Shown: positions 9,266-19,067, counted from the stretch's first letter. The stretch is 64,000 nt of DNA from Bdellovibrio sp. ArHS (GCF_000786105.1 NZ_JTEV01000019.1:1-64000), one strand, 5' to 3'. Translations and numbers: made by a program. The notes: a model not told the origin generated them from the sequence alone.

Positions 9266-10834
9266 TTAAAGAGGAATATTTCCGTGCTTCTTAGCCGGCA
9301 TGATGTCGCGTTTATGTTTCAACATCTCTAGTGAATCAATGATGCGCTTACGAGTCATAGCAGGCTCGATCACTTCATCTGTGTATCCAAGCTCGGCAGA
9401 AACGTATGGATTGCTGAACTTCGCCTCATACTCTGCTGTTAAGCGAGCCTTTTCCGCGACCGGATCTTTTGCCTTCGAGATTTCTTCACGACTGATGATG
9501 CTTACAGCACCTTCCGCACCCATCACCGCAATTTCGGCGGACGGGTAAGCAAGGTTCACATCAGAACGAAGAAGTTTTGAGCCCATCACGATGTAAGCAC
9601 CGCCGTAAGCTTTACGGGTGATGATGGTGATCTTCGGCACAGTTGCTTCCGCGTAAGCATAAAGAAGTTTTGCGCCGTGAGTGATGATCCCATTCCATTC
9701 CTGGTCTTTACCTGGCAAGAAGCCGGGAACGTCGACAAAGGAAACGATAGGAATGTTGAAAGCGTCACAGAAGCGAATAAAGCGAGCCGCTTTACGAGAC
9801 GCTTCAATGTTCAGGCAGCCGGCAAGTACATTTGGCTGATTTGCCACGATGCCGACAGGGCGACCGTTGAATCGAGCAAAGCCCACGATCACATTTTGTG
9901 CGAAGTGCTTGTGAACTTCCAGGAAGTAACCTTCATCCACGCACTCTGTGAGAACACTTAACATGTCATAAGGTTTTTTTGGATTTTCTGGAATCAAGGT
10001 GTTCAATGATTCAGTCACGCGGTCTGGACGATCATTGGTCGGAAGAACCGGAGCATCATCCAAGTTGTTTGAAGGCAGGAAGTTCATCAATTCGCGGATC
10101 AACAACAAGCAGTGCTTATCATCTTCAGCCGCAAAGTGCGCCACACCAGATTTCGCCGAATGAGTCGTTGCTCCACCCAGGTCCTCTTTGGTCACTTCTT
10201 CGTGAGTCACCGTTTTGATAACATCGGGACCAGTGACAAACATATAACTGGTGTTTTTCACCATGAACACAAAGTCTGTGATCGACGGGGAGTAAACCGC
10301 TCCACCAGCGCAGGGGCCCATGATCGCCGTGATTTGTGGGATCAAGCCAGAAGCCATCGTGTTGCGAGTGAAGATGTCTGCGTAACCACCCAAGGATTCG
10401 ATACCCTCTTGGATACGAGCGCCACCGGAGTCATTGATAGAAATGAAAGGAGCGCCGTTCTTCATCGCCAAATCCATCACTTTGCAGATTTTATTGGCTT
10501 GAGTGCGTGACATAGATCCACCGATGACGGTGAAATCTTGAGAAGAGACATAAACTAATTTTCCGTTGATACGACCGTAACCCGTGATAACACCGTCGCC
10601 TGGAACAACAGTTTTATCCATGCCGAAGTTGGTACAACGGTGAGTGACAAAGCGATCCATTTCAACAAAGCTGCCTGGGTCGACAAGAACATCGATTCTT
10701 TCGCGGGCAGTAAGACGTCCACCTTGTTTGTGTTTCGCAATACGTGCAGCGCCCCCACCGGCCATTGCAGCTTCATTACGTTTTTCAAGATCGTTAAGAC
10801 GAGCTTGAATGCCAGATGAAATTTCTGTGCTCAT
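9266..10834 (-). CDS. Acyl-CoA carboxylase carboxyltransferase subunit (propionyl-CoA type)
   Basis: This is a crotonase-fold carboxyltransferase that moves the carboxyl group from biotin to an acyl-CoA. I chose the ATG at 10834 (MSTEIS...), 522 residues, because AGGAAT sits just upstream; the longer frame has no such site. Visible motifs include the N-lobe oxyanion region [20 protein letters not shown], and the C-lobe [12 protein letters not shown]. The approximately 520-residue fused N- and C-lobe form matches PccB/MmdA rather than AccA+AccD. It heads the carboxylase operon, so propionyl-CoA carboxylation to methylmalonyl-CoA is the likeliest role (inference). Confidence 0.9.
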   Translation of the reverse strand: MSTEISSGIQARLNDLEKRNEAAMAGGGAARIAKHKQGGRLTARERIDVLVDPGSFVEMDRFVTHRCTNFGMDKTVVPGDGVITGYGRINGKLVYVSSQDFTVIGGSMSRTQANKICKVMDLAMKNGAPFISINDSGGARIQEGIESLGGYADIFTRNTMASGLIPQITAIMGPCAGGAVYSPSITDFVFMVKNTSYMFVTGPDVIKTVTHEEVTKEDLGGATTHSAKSGVAHFAAEDDKHCLLLIRELMNFLPSNNLDDAPVLPTNDRPDRVTESLNTLIPENPKKPYDMLSVLTECVDEGYFLEVHKHFAQNVIVGFARFNGRPVGIVANQPNVLAGCLNIEASRKAARFIRFCDAFNIPIVSFVDVPGFLPGKDQEWNGIITHGAKLLYAYAEATVPKITIITRKAYGGAYIVMGSKLLRSDVNLAYPSAEIAVMGAEGAVSIISREEISKAKDPVAEKARLTAEYEAKFSNPYVSAELGYTDEVIEPAMTRKRIIDSLEMLKHKRDIMPAKKHGNIPL

Positions 10835-10972
10835 ATGATTCCTTTTTATGAAGGGATGACCCCTTAAAAAACAAGGGACCAATTTATCATGGGGATGTTA
10901 GGAATCACCTTAAAATTAGAGACGCAGAGCGCACTATTTATGCCCTGCGTGATTTGACCTATGTTGTTGAAT

Positions 10973-12202
10973 TTATGGGACTAACTGCTTCAGAACTTCG
11001 AAGGCCTTTTGCACGTTAACGCGTCCTTGAGTTTTTACTTTAAATTCATGCCCCGGAACCACGTCGACAGACTGCAAAATGGCGTCTTTTATTTGGGCCG
11101 CGGAAGCCGTGGGGCGAGCACTCCACAACAAGGCCGCAGCGCCAGAAACCATAGGAGCCGCCATACTAGTTCCATCCATATAGGCGGTCGAGTTGCCGGG
11201 AACAGTACTTAAAATTCTTTCTCCCGGCGCGGCCACATGCACAAGGTTGAATCCGCTGTTAGACCAAGAAGTCATAAAGTCAGAAACCGAGGAAGCAGCC
11301 ACAGTGATTTGATTTCCTAAGCCGAAAGAAGCTGGGAACTCAGGGTAAACATCGACATCGCGGCCATCATTACCTGCTGCGACGATCACCAGAATTCCTT
11401 TTCCCTGCAATTCTACAAAAGCATTCCGCAGAGAAGCCACGCACGGTGCGCCTCCCCAGCTGGCATTGATGATCTTGGCTCCGCGAGAAGCTGAGTACTG
11501 CAATGCCAGAACAGCATCCCCTAAAGAACCACCGCCATCATTGGCAATAAATTGTGCGGGAATCAGTTGCGCTCGTGGGGCCACGCCTTGGACGGAACCA
11601 TAGCGTTCGTCTGCAGCAATAATACCGGCCACATGAGTGCCATGCGAGCTGGGAGTAGGATTGCTATTGGGAATCGAGACAAAAGAAGCACCATAGTAGT
11701 CATCGACAATACCATTGCCATCATCGTCTTTGCCGTTGTTGGGAATTTCTCCGGTATTCACAGCAATGCGCGGTTTGATTTGCGGATGAGTTGTATCCAC
11801 AAAGGCATCGACAACGGCAATCTTAACATCTTGTCCTTGAATCCCTTGCGACCACAATGCGGGCGCACCAATTTTGGTTTGCCCCCAACTATCCGTGTAG
11901 GCATTGGCTTGAATTTCAGCAGTTCTGCTGGTTTGAATTTGACGATCGAACTCCACATAGCGGATCTTTTCTAGCTGTGGTTCGATAAAATTTTTCGTAA
12001 ATTCGTCAGCGTTTGCCGCCTGCTCCACCGTAAATTTTCCATCTTCCCATTGGACGATGAATTTATTCTGGATTGCTTGGCCCGTGCATGCGCTCGAGTC
12101 CATCGCTCCATTTTCCGGAAATACGGTGCTAGGCGATTTGTTGCCACAAGATGCTAATACAAAGATGCAGGCAACCGCCGAGAGAATTTTTTGAACATCC
12201 AT
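10973..12202 (-). CDS. Subtilisin-like (S8) serine protease lipoprotein
   Basis: The ATG at 12202 is preferred over the GTG at 12208 because GGGAG is then properly spaced. A lipoprotein signal ends in LASC (Cys about residue 19). The catalytic triad is recognisable: Asp in KIAVVDAFVD, His in SSHGTHVAGI, Ser in DGTSMAAPMVSG, with the oxyanion Asn in AAGNDG. The segment before the catalytic domain (about 30-85) could be a short propeptide. A calcium-loop-like D-D-D-G-N-G-I-V-D-D stretch is also present. It is anchored in the outer or inner membrane facing the periplasm or outside and probably degrades protein, possibly prey protein (inference). Confidence 0.9.
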   Translation of the reverse strand: MDVQKILSAVACIFVLASCGNKSPSTVFPENGAMDSSACTGQAIQNKFIVQWEDGKFTVEQAANADEFTKNFIEPQLEKIRYVEFDRQIQTSRTAEIQANAYTDSWGQTKIGAPALWSQGIQGQDVKIAVVDAFVDTTHPQIKPRIAVNTGEIPNNGKDDDGNGIVDDYYGASFVSIPNSNPTPSSHGTHVAGIIAADERYGSVQGVAPRAQLIPAQFIANDGGGSLGDAVLALQYSASRGAKIINASWGGAPCVASLRNAFVELQGKGILVIVAAGNDGRDVDVYPEFPASFGLGNQITVAASSVSDFMTSWSNSGFNLVHVAAPGERILSTVPGNSTAYMDGTSMAAPMVSGAAALLWSARPTASAAQIKDAILQSVDVVPGHEFKVKTQGRVNVQKAFEVLKQLVP

Positions 12203-12366
12203 GTTCACTCCCTGTGCGGGCCATCCTGGTCCCTAATAGTGGGACGCGTTCGGTTGACCCAATCGGTTAGCTCTTCGGTCATTATATGTCTTAATTTGAG
12301 GCTAGAATGGCTTAAACTGGACCTGGACCTACGGATCTGAAGGTAAGCCTAGTGTAGGAAAATTAC

Positions 12367-12404
12367 AGGCTTCACCGTCATTAAGAAATGACGTTAAGAA
12401 GCCT
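12367..12404 (-). terminator. Probable terminator hairpin after the nucleoside phosphorylase gene
   Basis: AGGCTTC pairs with GAAGCCT around an inner CGTCATT/AATGACG stem, giving a long two-part hairpin just past the stop at 12432. The minus-strand T-run (TGTAATTTTCC) is weak, so it could instead stabilise the mRNA 3' end. Confidence 0.5.
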
Positions 12405-12431
12405 CATATTTAATGGGAGTTTAGACCTGAT

Positions 12432-13247
12432 TTAGATCTGCCCGATAAATTCTTTTAGGAAAGATAAAAACTGAATTTCCACGCGTTGAGCCGTTTCAGT
12501 CACTTCATCGTGCGAAAGTTTTTGCGAAGAAATTCCTGCCGCCAAGTTCGTGATGCAGCTTAAAGCCGCCACGCGAAGACCCAAATGGTTTGCCGCAATG
12601 GTTTCAGGAACAGTGCTCATGCCGACAGCTTTGCCGCCAATAAGTTTTAAATAACGAACTTCAGACGGAGTTTCATAGGTCGGTCCGCTGACGCCGCAAT
12701 ACACGCCTTTGTGAAAGCGAGTCCCTTGTTTTAACAGAACTTGCTCCATGATAGAGATCAAGCGTTTATCATAAGCTTCTGTCATGTCAGGAAAGCGCGG
12801 GCCAAGTTCTTTGATGTTCGGACCCATGAGTGGGTTTGTTCCCATCAAATTAATGTGATCTTCGATAATCATGAAGTCACCGGCCTGCATGTTTTCGCCG
12901 AAGCCACCCGCAGAGTTTGTCAGGATCAAAGCTTCGATTCCCAGGAGGGCCAAGGTACGAGTGGGGAAGACAACACTTTCCATGCTGTGTCCCTCGTAAT
13001 AGTGATTGCGGCCCTGAAGAATAACGATTTGCTGTCCGCTGACCTTCCCGAAAATTAAATTTCCAGAATGACCTTCTACTGTTGGCGGAGAGAAATGAGG
13101 AATGTCTTTGTAAGGAATCGTGATTTCGACTTCCACATCTTTCACGAAAGCTCCAAGGCCGGAACCTAAAACAACACCGATCTTCGGTTTAGCCGAAGTT
13201 TTAGTACGTATATAGGCAATGGTTTCTTGAAGTTTAGTTAAGACCAA
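12432..13247 (-). CDS. Purine nucleoside phosphorylase (trimeric type)
   Basis: It cleaves purine (deoxy)nucleosides with phosphate to free base and (deoxy)ribose-1-phosphate. The 271 residues carry the trimeric PNP signature: G-S29-G-L-G, EGH60-SGN, R80-N-H82-Y-Y-E-G-H, TNSAGG, SGPTYETP with the base-binding Glu192, GMSTVPE, and Asn234 in CITNLAAG. The Glu/Asn pair predicts preference for 6-oxopurines (guanosine, inosine). It starts at TTG with GGAGGAG upstream. It is the third gene of deoC-deoA-PNP, whose products complete the recycling or catabolism of nucleosides. Confidence 0.9.
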   Translation of the reverse strand: MVLTKLQETIAYIRTKTSAKPKIGVVLGSGLGAFVKDVEVEITIPYKDIPHFSPPTVEGHSGNLIFGKVSGQQIVILQGRNHYYEGHSMESVVFPTRTLALLGIEALILTNSAGGFGENMQAGDFMIIEDHINLMGTNPLMGPNIKELGPRFPDMTEAYDKRLISIMEQVLLKQGTRFHKGVYCGVSGPTYETPSEVRYLKLIGGKAVGMSTVPETIAANHLGLRVAALSCITNLAAGISSQKLSHDEVTETAQRVEIQFLSFLKEFIGQI

Positions 13248-13273
13248 AATTTACTCCTCCGCGTCCTTGAGTA

Positions 13274-14593
13274 TTAACTCAAAGTCTTCAGTATCAAACT
13301 AGGCTTTGTAATTTTTGGCAAGGAAATATTGATGGCGGATTTGAGCAAGGGAACCGCTGATTGCAGTAGATCTTTGTCATCGCCATGCAACGTGAAGACG
13401 GCATCATCCATCTTTACTTCATCGCCTACTTTTACGTGGAACTCTATCCCGGCTGTAGGTGCAATGATGTCTGTTGTTTGTGCGCGACCGGCTTTGATGA
13501 TAATGCCGGCAATACCAATGCTCTCAGTGTGAAAGCCGTGCACATAGCCAGCCTTTTCTGCCGTGATGACAATGGTGAATTTGGGTTTGGGCAGAGCTTT
13601 CAAGTTTCCACCATGAATTACGCAGAGCTCTTCAAACTTGGCCATTGCCTTTCCTGAAGTCAGGATGTCGGTGGCAATTTTGTAAGATTCTTCAACCGTG
13701 CGACCCACGCCAGCAAGGAGAAGCATGTGCGCGGAAAGCTGAAGACTTAGTTCTCGGGTATCTTCGTAAAGATCATAGCCCCCAGGCCCCACGAATTTTT
13801 CGTTCTTCATGATCGCGACGCACTCTTCGACTTCCAAAGAGTTTCCTGCAAAGCGACCCAAAGGCTGATCCATGTTGGTTAGAAGTGAGGTCACTTTTTT
13901 GCCATAGCCTTTGGCAATCGCCATCAGATTCAAAGCGAGTTCTTCCGCCAAAGCGGGTGTTTTCATGAAGGCACCAGATCCGTACTTCACATCCAGGACA
14001 AGGCCGTCAATGCCTTCTGCTAATTTTTTCGACATGATCGAAGCACAAATAAGCGGCAGGCTTTCGACTGTCGCAGTGACGTCGCGAAGAGCATAGATTT
14101 TTTTATCCGCAGGACAAATTTCTTTCGTCTGTCCGATAAAGCAGATTGCGTGCTTGCGAACAAGTTCGACAAATTCAGGCAAGGATTTTTGGGTATTGAA
14201 GCCGGGAATGGATTCTAGTTTATCCAAAGTTCCGCCTGTGTGCCCAAGGCCTCTGCCTGAAATCATTGGTACGGGAACTCCGGCGGCAGCGACAATGGGA
14301 CCCAAGATCAAGCTGGTTTTATCGCCCACGCCACCGGTAGAGTGTTTATCGACCTTGAAACCAGGGACAGAGGAAAAATCAACAACCTCTCCAGAGTGAA
14401 GCATCGCTTTTGTCAGGGACAGAGTTTCTTCTGTCGTCATTCCTTTGAAGAAAGTCGCCATTAAAAGAGCCGACATCTGATAATCAGGAATCTGACCTCG
14501 CGCATAGCCAAGAATGAATTCATTGATTTCTTCAAAGCTCAGTTCGCGGCCGTTGCGTTTAGCTTTAATAATTTCTGCGGGAAGGAAAGCCAT
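13274..14593 (-). CDS. deoA: Thymidine/pyrimidine-nucleoside phosphorylase
   Basis: The enzyme phosphorolyses thymidine (or several pyrimidine nucleosides) to base and deoxyribose-1-phosphate. The 439-residue protein contains the family signature K83-H-S-T-G-G-V-G-D-K with the phosphate-binding loop, SGRGLGHTGGTLDKLESIPG, and the LVLDVKYGSGAFMKT segment. The C-terminal alpha/beta domain (GYVHGFHTESIG, GFxxVKVGDEV-like) is intact. It overlaps the deoC stop by one base (TAATG), so translation is coupled. I cannot separate thymidine-specific from broad-specificity enzymes by eye. Confidence 0.9.
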   Translation of the reverse strand: MAFLPAEIIKAKRNGRELSFEEINEFILGYARGQIPDYQMSALLMATFFKGMTTEETLSLTKAMLHSGEVVDFSSVPGFKVDKHSTGGVGDKTSLILGPIVAAAGVPVPMISGRGLGHTGGTLDKLESIPGFNTQKSLPEFVELVRKHAICFIGQTKEICPADKKIYALRDVTATVESLPLICASIMSKKLAEGIDGLVLDVKYGSGAFMKTPALAEELALNLMAIAKGYGKKVTSLLTNMDQPLGRFAGNSLEVEECVAIMKNEKFVGPGGYDLYEDTRELSLQLSAHMLLLAGVGRTVEESYKIATDILTSGKAMAKFEELCVIHGGNLKALPKPKFTIVITAEKAGYVHGFHTESIGIAGIIIKAGRAQTTDIIAPTAGIEFHVKVGDEVKMDDAVFTLHGDDKDLLQSAVPLLKSAINISLPKITKPSLILKTLS

Positions 14594-15255
14594 TAGTAAC
14601 CTCCCTGAACAGTGCCGCCCTGAACAATGGTCACGCCAGAGCTTGTTCCCAAGCGAGTCGCACCGGCGTCGATCATGGCTTGGGCTTGCGCCAAGTCTTT
14701 GATTCCTCCGGAAGCTTTGACTTCCAGAGCATTGCCGACAACAGACTTCATCAACTTCACATCGTCTACAGTGGCGCCGCCGCCACCAAAGCCTGTGGAT
14801 GTTTTTACGAAGTGAGCACCGGCCTCCATCGCCGCTTTACAAGCTAACACTTTGTCGTCGTGGTTAAGAAGCGAGGTTTCAATAATAACTTTAACCGTGC
14901 GACCTTGAGCAGCTTTGACAACGGCTTTGATATCGTCCCGAACATAATCCAAGCGACGGTCTTTCAGCGCACCGACCTGAATGACCATGTCAATTTCACC
15001 AGCTCCGTTCTTAATTGCGGTAGAGGTCTCGAAAGCTTTGGATTCTGTATCCATAGCTCCCAAAGGGAAGCCCACCACGCAGCATACTTTTACTGAAGAA
15101 TCCTTAAGAAGTTCTGCGCATGTTGAAACATAGGACGTATTTACGCAGACGCTGAAGAAGCCATGTTCTTTCGCCTCCGCACAAAGCTTTTCAATTTGCG
15201 CCATCTGCGCTTCGGGTTTCAAAAGAGTATGGTCAATATAACGACTTAGTTGCAC
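14593..15255 (-). CDS. deoC: Deoxyribose-phosphate aldolase
   Basis: It splits 2-deoxyribose-5-phosphate into glyceraldehyde-3-phosphate and acetaldehyde, feeding DNA sugar into central metabolism. The family motifs are [22 protein letters not shown], the Schiff-base lysine in [15 protein letters not shown], and VKASGG. I prefer the GTG at 15255 ([12 protein letters not shown], 220 residues), since GAGG lies at the right distance; the TTG at 15267 is the alternative. It heads the operon. Together with the two phosphorylases it would let the cell use nucleosides from degraded DNA. Confidence 0.92.
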   Translation of the reverse strand: MQLSRYIDHTLLKPEAQMAQIEKLCAEAKEHGFFSVCVNTSYVSTCAELLKDSSVKVCCVVGFPLGAMDTESKAFETSTAIKNGAGEIDMVIQVGALKDRRLDYVRDDIKAVVKAAQGRTVKVIIETSLLNHDDKVLACKAAMEAGAHFVKTSTGFGGGGATVDDVKLMKSVVGNALEVKASGGIKDLAQAQAMIDAGATRLGTSSGVTIVQGGTVQGGY

Positions 15256-15315
15256 CGGGCACCTCAAGAGTGTTTAAATAAGAAAAGTTATCTTAGTTCG
15301 TTGCGGGAGGCAATC

Positions 15316-15690
15316 ATGACACGACAGAAGTGGACCTCAGTTTTAGTGACAATGATGATTTTGGTCACGTCATCCGCCTCTTTTGCGCAAGCAGACAGAA
15401 CGGTAAAAAGAAATATCGCCACCGTTTTATTTTCCAGTCTGGGCGGGGCGATCCTGGGTTTGAGCACGCTGTCCTTTTATGGCGAGCCTGAAGAGCATAC
15501 CGACAACATTACAACCGGTGCGCTTATCGGTTTTGCGGCAGGATTGGGTTATGTCATTTATGACTCTTCGCGCCCAGCAGCGAAGGCTTACGATTACTCC
15601 AATGTGTTTGATCAAGAACTGAAAAGCAGAAGAGCCCTGGCTTATACAGCCAAGGCTCCCGCTTTAGTTCAATTTTCGTATGACTTCTAA
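15316..15690 (+). CDS. Small exported protein with a glycine-rich membrane-like segment
   Basis: The 124-residue protein starts at the ATG at 15316, preceded by GGGAGG, and has a clear signal peptide ending near ASFAQA. The mature part has one hydrophobic Gly-rich segment (TVLFSSLGGAILGLSTLSF) and a second one (GALIGFAAGLGYVIYD), a pattern seen in small glycine-zipper envelope proteins. No family is recognised. It is transcribed divergently from deoC and convergently with pilT, with no bases between its stop and that of pilT. Confidence 0.65.
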   Translation: MTRQKWTSVLVTMMILVTSSASFAQADRTVKRNIATVLFSSLGGAILGLSTLSFYGEPEEHTDNITTGALIGFAAGLGYVIYDSSRPAAKAYDYSNVFDQELKSRRALAYTAKAPALVQFSYDF

Positions 15691-16788
15691 TTAACCCACT
15701 TTGGTGCGCGGGGAGGCTGTGCCTGCCATCGTGCCCTGAATGGTGGTGTCGCCACCGCCGGCTTGTCCCAGGAAAGTTTTTGCGTCGGCCGCAGACACTT
15801 TCCCTTTGCGAACCAAATCTTCGATATATTTTTCGAAAAGCACCATACCCTGACTTGAGCCTGTTTGCATGGCGGAAGGAATCTGGTGGACCTTACCTTC
15901 ACGAATCAAGTTCGAAATGGCCTTGGTATTGCGCATGATTTCGTAAGCTGCCACGCGACCTTGTCCATCGGCGCGCGAGAAAAGCGTTTGCGCGACAACT
16001 CCGCGCAAACTTTCCGCAAGCATTGTGCGAATTTGTTGTTGTTGACCCGCGGGGAAAACGTCAATGATACGATCGACAGTTTTCGCGGCACTATTCGTGT
16101 GCAGAGTTCCAAACACAATGTGACCCGTTTCTGCGGCAGTCAAAGCCAAAGAGATGGTCTCTAAGTCACGCAACTCACCGACAAGCAGGATGTCCGGATC
16201 TTCACGCAGGGCCGCCTTAAGGGCATTCGCGAAGCTCTTGGTATGGCTTCCGACTTCACGTTGATTCACCAAAGACTTCAGATTTGGATGTACGAACTCG
16301 ATCGGGTCTTCGACGGTGATAATATGCGCTTCGCGAGTTGCGTTGATCTGGTGGATCATTGCTGCCAGTGTCGTCGATTTACCGGAACCGGTAGGTCCTG
16401 TAACCAAAATCAATCCGCGGTCACAGTCGATCATATCCATAACGGCAGGAGGCAAACCCAATTCTTGCGCAGTTTTAATTTTTTCGGGAATGATACGCAT
16501 AACAGCGCCAAGACCTTTTCTTTGCATAAAGATATTGCAACGAAAACGCCCGATGCCAGAAAGAGTGTAGGCGAAATCCAGCTCCCATTTTTCAACAAAG
16601 GCCTTCTTTTGCTTTTCAGAAAGGATCTCAAAAAGCAATCCCTGCACGTCTTGATTCGTCAATTCACGATAGTTCAACGGAATCATGTTTCCATGGAGAC
16701 GCAAATAGGGAGGCGCGCCGCTTGTGATATGCAAGTCGGAGGCTCCTTGTTCCACCATGAGTTTGAACAGCTCATCAATTGTTGCCAT
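15691..16788 (-). CDS. pilT: Type IV pilus retraction ATPase PilT
   Basis: This cytoplasmic hexameric ATPase depolymerises type IV pili and drives twitching motility; predatory bacteria also use pili for prey entry (family knowledge). The ATG at 16788 follows GGAG, giving 365 residues. The N-terminal PAS-like domain has SDLHITSGAPPYLRLHG. Walker A is GPTGSGKSTT, the Asp box is ITVEDPIEFVH, Walker B is ILLVGELRDLET, and the His box is GHIVFGTLHTNSA. The PilT-specific AIxNLIRE motif appears as AISNLIREGK. The short C-terminal tail is Gly/Thr-rich. Confidence 0.95.
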   Translation of the reverse strand: MATIDELFKLMVEQGASDLHITSGAPPYLRLHGNMIPLNYRELTNQDVQGLLFEILSEKQKKAFVEKWELDFAYTLSGIGRFRCNIFMQRKGLGAVMRIIPEKIKTAQELGLPPAVMDMIDCDRGLILVTGPTGSGKSTTLAAMIHQINATREAHIITVEDPIEFVHPNLKSLVNQREVGSHTKSFANALKAALREDPDILLVGELRDLETISLALTAAETGHIVFGTLHTNSAAKTVDRIIDVFPAGQQQQIRTMLAESLRGVVAQTLFSRADGQGRVAAYEIMRNTKAISNLIREGKVHQIPSAMQTGSSQGMVLFEKYIEDLVRKGKVSAADAKTFLGQAGGGDTTIQGTMAGTASPRTKVG

Positions 16789-16906
16789 CGTAATCTCCGT
16801 TAAAGGCTCTATTTCCATGATCTTTTCGGTCAGATGTGTTTCAATGTTAAATATTATTTGCTCTCAGTCTTGTTTCTGGACTAATGAACTAGGGTAGGAG
16901 GTTGTA

Positions 16907-18427
16907 GTGTCAGCTGAAATTCTCATCAATGTGAGACCTCAAGAAACTCGTGTGGCCTATGTCGATGGCGGCATTCTTTCTGATTTGAAAATTGAACGTA
17001 AAACTTCGCCGACCTTGGTCGGGTCCATTCATCGTGGCACTGTCCTGCGCGTTCTTCCCGGTATGCAGGCGGCTTTTGTGGATATCGGTCTGGAAAAAGC
17101 CGCTTTCCTGTATGTCGGTGATATTCGCGAAGACGTGGACGACAACTTCCTTTCGGATGTGGATCGCGAGGAACCCTTAGAAATGGAGGGTGATGACGAC
17201 AAGCTCCCCACTCATCAAAACAAAACTCCGATTCAGGATTTGCTGAAAGAGGGTCAATCGATTCTTGTGCAAGTTGCGAAAGATCCTTTGGGCACAAAAG
17301 GGGCGCGTTTGACAACGCATCTGTCTTTGCCCGGTCGTTTCGTGGTGTTTTTACCGACGGTTCGTCACCTGGGAATTTCCCGCAGAATTGAAGATGAAAC
17401 AGAGCGTGAGCGTCTGCGCAAGCTGGTGCAAAAAATCAATCCTTCCGGGGGTGTGATTGTGCGTACCGCCGGTGAAGGTGCCTCTGAAGAGATGTTGAAG
17501 GCTGACATCGAGTACCTGGATCGTTTAAGTAAAGACATCTTCAAAAACTACGAAAAGAAAAAGACTCCGGGCATGGTTCACACAGAACTTGACGTCGAAC
17601 TGCGCGCCCTTCGCGATCTGATGTCCGAAGATGTGGCAAGCGTGTGGGTTGATAGTATCGAGATTCACAAAAAAGTTGTGAAGTTTGTTTCGCAATTCAT
17701 GCCGAAGTACAAACAAAACATCGTGCTTTATGAAGAGCAGAAACCCCTTTTTGATCTTTACGACATTGATATTGAAATTTCCCGCTCCATGGAAAGAAAG
17801 ATTTGGCTGAAGTCCGGTGGATATATCGTCATCGATGAAGCCGAGGCCTTGGTGGTCATTGACGTGAACACCGGGAAATTCGTGGGTAAGAAAGATCTTG
17901 AAGATACGATTCTGAAAACCAATCTAGAGGCCGTTCGTGAAATTGCGCACCAACTGCGGATTCGCAACTGTGGCGGAATTATCATTATCGACTTCATTGA
18001 TATGGAAAAAGAATCCCATCGAGAAAAAGTTTTGGAAGCGTTGGCCGAAGAATTGGGCCGTGATCGCGCCCGCACCAACATTGTTTCCATGTCTCAGTTG
18101 GGCCTTGTCGAAATGACGCGTAAACGTATTCGTCCCAGCCTTATTAAAACCCTGTGTGAACCTTGTTCATACTGTGATGGCAAAGGCTATATCAAACGCA
18201 AATCTACCGTAGCCAATGAAATTTTCAGAGAGCTCGAACGTGACGCCGACATGTTGATCAATAAAAAGACCAACGTGGTTGTTCACTGCCACAGTGGGGT
18301 GGTTGACTGGATCTACGAAGTTGAGGGTGAAAGTCTAGAGAGTATTGAAAAGAAATTAGGACGCTCTGTAGCCTTTAAAATCGAACCTAACTACCACTTA
18401 GAGCAGTACGAGATTTTCTTTGTTTAG
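16907..18427 (+). CDS. rng: Ribonuclease G
   Basis: This RNase E/G family endoribonuclease matures 16S rRNA and decays mRNA. The 506 residues start at GTG, preceded by TAGGAGG. An N-terminal S1 domain (SIHRGTVLRVLPGMQAAFVD) is followed by the RNase H-like and catalytic part, with the Mg-binding Asp residues in ALVVIDVNTGKF and IIIIDFIDME. The Zn-link CxxC is in CEPCSYCDGKGY. There is no long C-terminal scaffold, so it is G-type rather than E-type. Its last 41 bp overlap the 3' end of the opposing regulator gene. Confidence 0.94.
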   Translation: MSAEILINVRPQETRVAYVDGGILSDLKIERKTSPTLVGSIHRGTVLRVLPGMQAAFVDIGLEKAAFLYVGDIREDVDDNFLSDVDREEPLEMEGDDDKLPTHQNKTPIQDLLKEGQSILVQVAKDPLGTKGARLTTHLSLPGRFVVFLPTVRHLGISRRIEDETERERLRKLVQKINPSGGVIVRTAGEGASEEMLKADIEYLDRLSKDIFKNYEKKKTPGMVHTELDVELRALRDLMSEDVASVWVDSIEIHKKVVKFVSQFMPKYKQNIVLYEEQKPLFDLYDIDIEISRSMERKIWLKSGGYIVIDEAEALVVIDVNTGKFVGKKDLEDTILKTNLEAVREIAHQLRIRNCGGIIIIDFIDMEKESHREKVLEALAEELGRDRARTNIVSMSQLGLVEMTRKRIRPSLIKTLCEPCSYCDGKGYIKRKSTVANEIFRELERDADMLINKKTNVVVHCHSGVVDWIYEVEGESLESIEKKLGRSVAFKIEPNYHLEQYEIFFV

Positions 18428-18698
18428 AGGATTTTAGATTCTCTTCTTCGAATTTTTGACGAAGAGACTCTGCCGTTTGTTCCAGGTGTTCTTCCAGGAT
18501 CATTTGAAAAAGTTCGTCTGCATTTATTCTATAAAGCTTGGCGAGGCTCTTTAATGTGGTCACTGGCGGAAGAGACAGACCGCGTTCCCAGTTTGAGATA
18601 AACTGAGGAGTGTTGTAGCCGAGGTGAGTAGAAACATCTCCTTGAGAGAGATTTCTTGCCTCGCGAGATTTTTTTAAAAACTCTCCTACTTTCTTCAT
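18387..18698 (-). CDS. XRE-family transcriptional regulator
   Basis: From the ATG at 18698 (GAGGAG upstream) this gives 103 residues: MKKVGEFLKKSREARNLSQG and a typical HTH_3 fold with VSTHLGYNTPQFISNWERGL as the recognition region. After the HTH it has a short helical tail (EQTAESLRQKFEEENLKS) that may form a dimer. The target is unknown. It overlaps the end of rng on the opposite strand, so transcription of the two genes could interfere. Confidence 0.82.
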   Translation of the reverse strand: MKKVGEFLKKSREARNLSQGDVSTHLGYNTPQFISNWERGLSLPPVTTLKSLAKLYRINADELFQMILEEHLEQTAESLRQKFEEENLKSSKQRKSRTALSGS

Positions 18699-19067
18699 CG
18701 AGCACTCCTCATCTGTTTTAATAAAACTATGAGGTCTTTTCAGTAATTGCATCACGCGCAGCAGTACCTGTTCGGGGCTGTTGAAGGCCCGCCTTTTCGC
18801 GCTGCTGGCGATTTCGAGAATGACAGGCCACTTTTAGTGGTGCGGATTAAAGAAAGATGGATCACGTTTAACGAAACCTTTTAGAAAAAGGAAGAGACGC
18901 TGAATCAGCCGGAGTGAAGCTTACGTGTGTTGATAACAAAGCCCAAGCAGAGGTGTTTTGTCTTGCTTAAGCAAAAATAACTTTGTTGTACTTGATTGAA
19001 AAAGCCGTTCTTAAGGCGCACGAAGTAGGTGCGGAAATCTGTGCGAGATTAATTTATTGGACCGAAC
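18699..19067. other. Gene-poor stretch with a structured segment
   Basis: No convincing coding region is seen. CGCAGCAG (18757-18764) can pair with CTGCTG-G-CG (18802-18810) around a loop that itself contains GGGC...GCCC (18775-18790), which suggests a folded RNA or DNA element. A second hairpin, CCTTTT-AGA-AAAAGG, lies near 18880-18894. The promoter of the XRE gene (minus) should lie at the left end. Confidence 0.35.

Noticed and set aside
9266-10834. AccD-type acetyl-CoA carboxylase
   Set aside because: The fused single-chain length and motifs fit the propionyl-CoA carboxylase beta type better than AccA plus AccD.
15250-15315. Longer start for the small exported protein
   Set aside because: The start at 15316 has GGGAGG and gives a clean signal peptide.
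18699-18990. tmRNA, RNase P or 6S RNA
   Set aside because: None of the conserved cores of these RNAs was recognised in the stretch.
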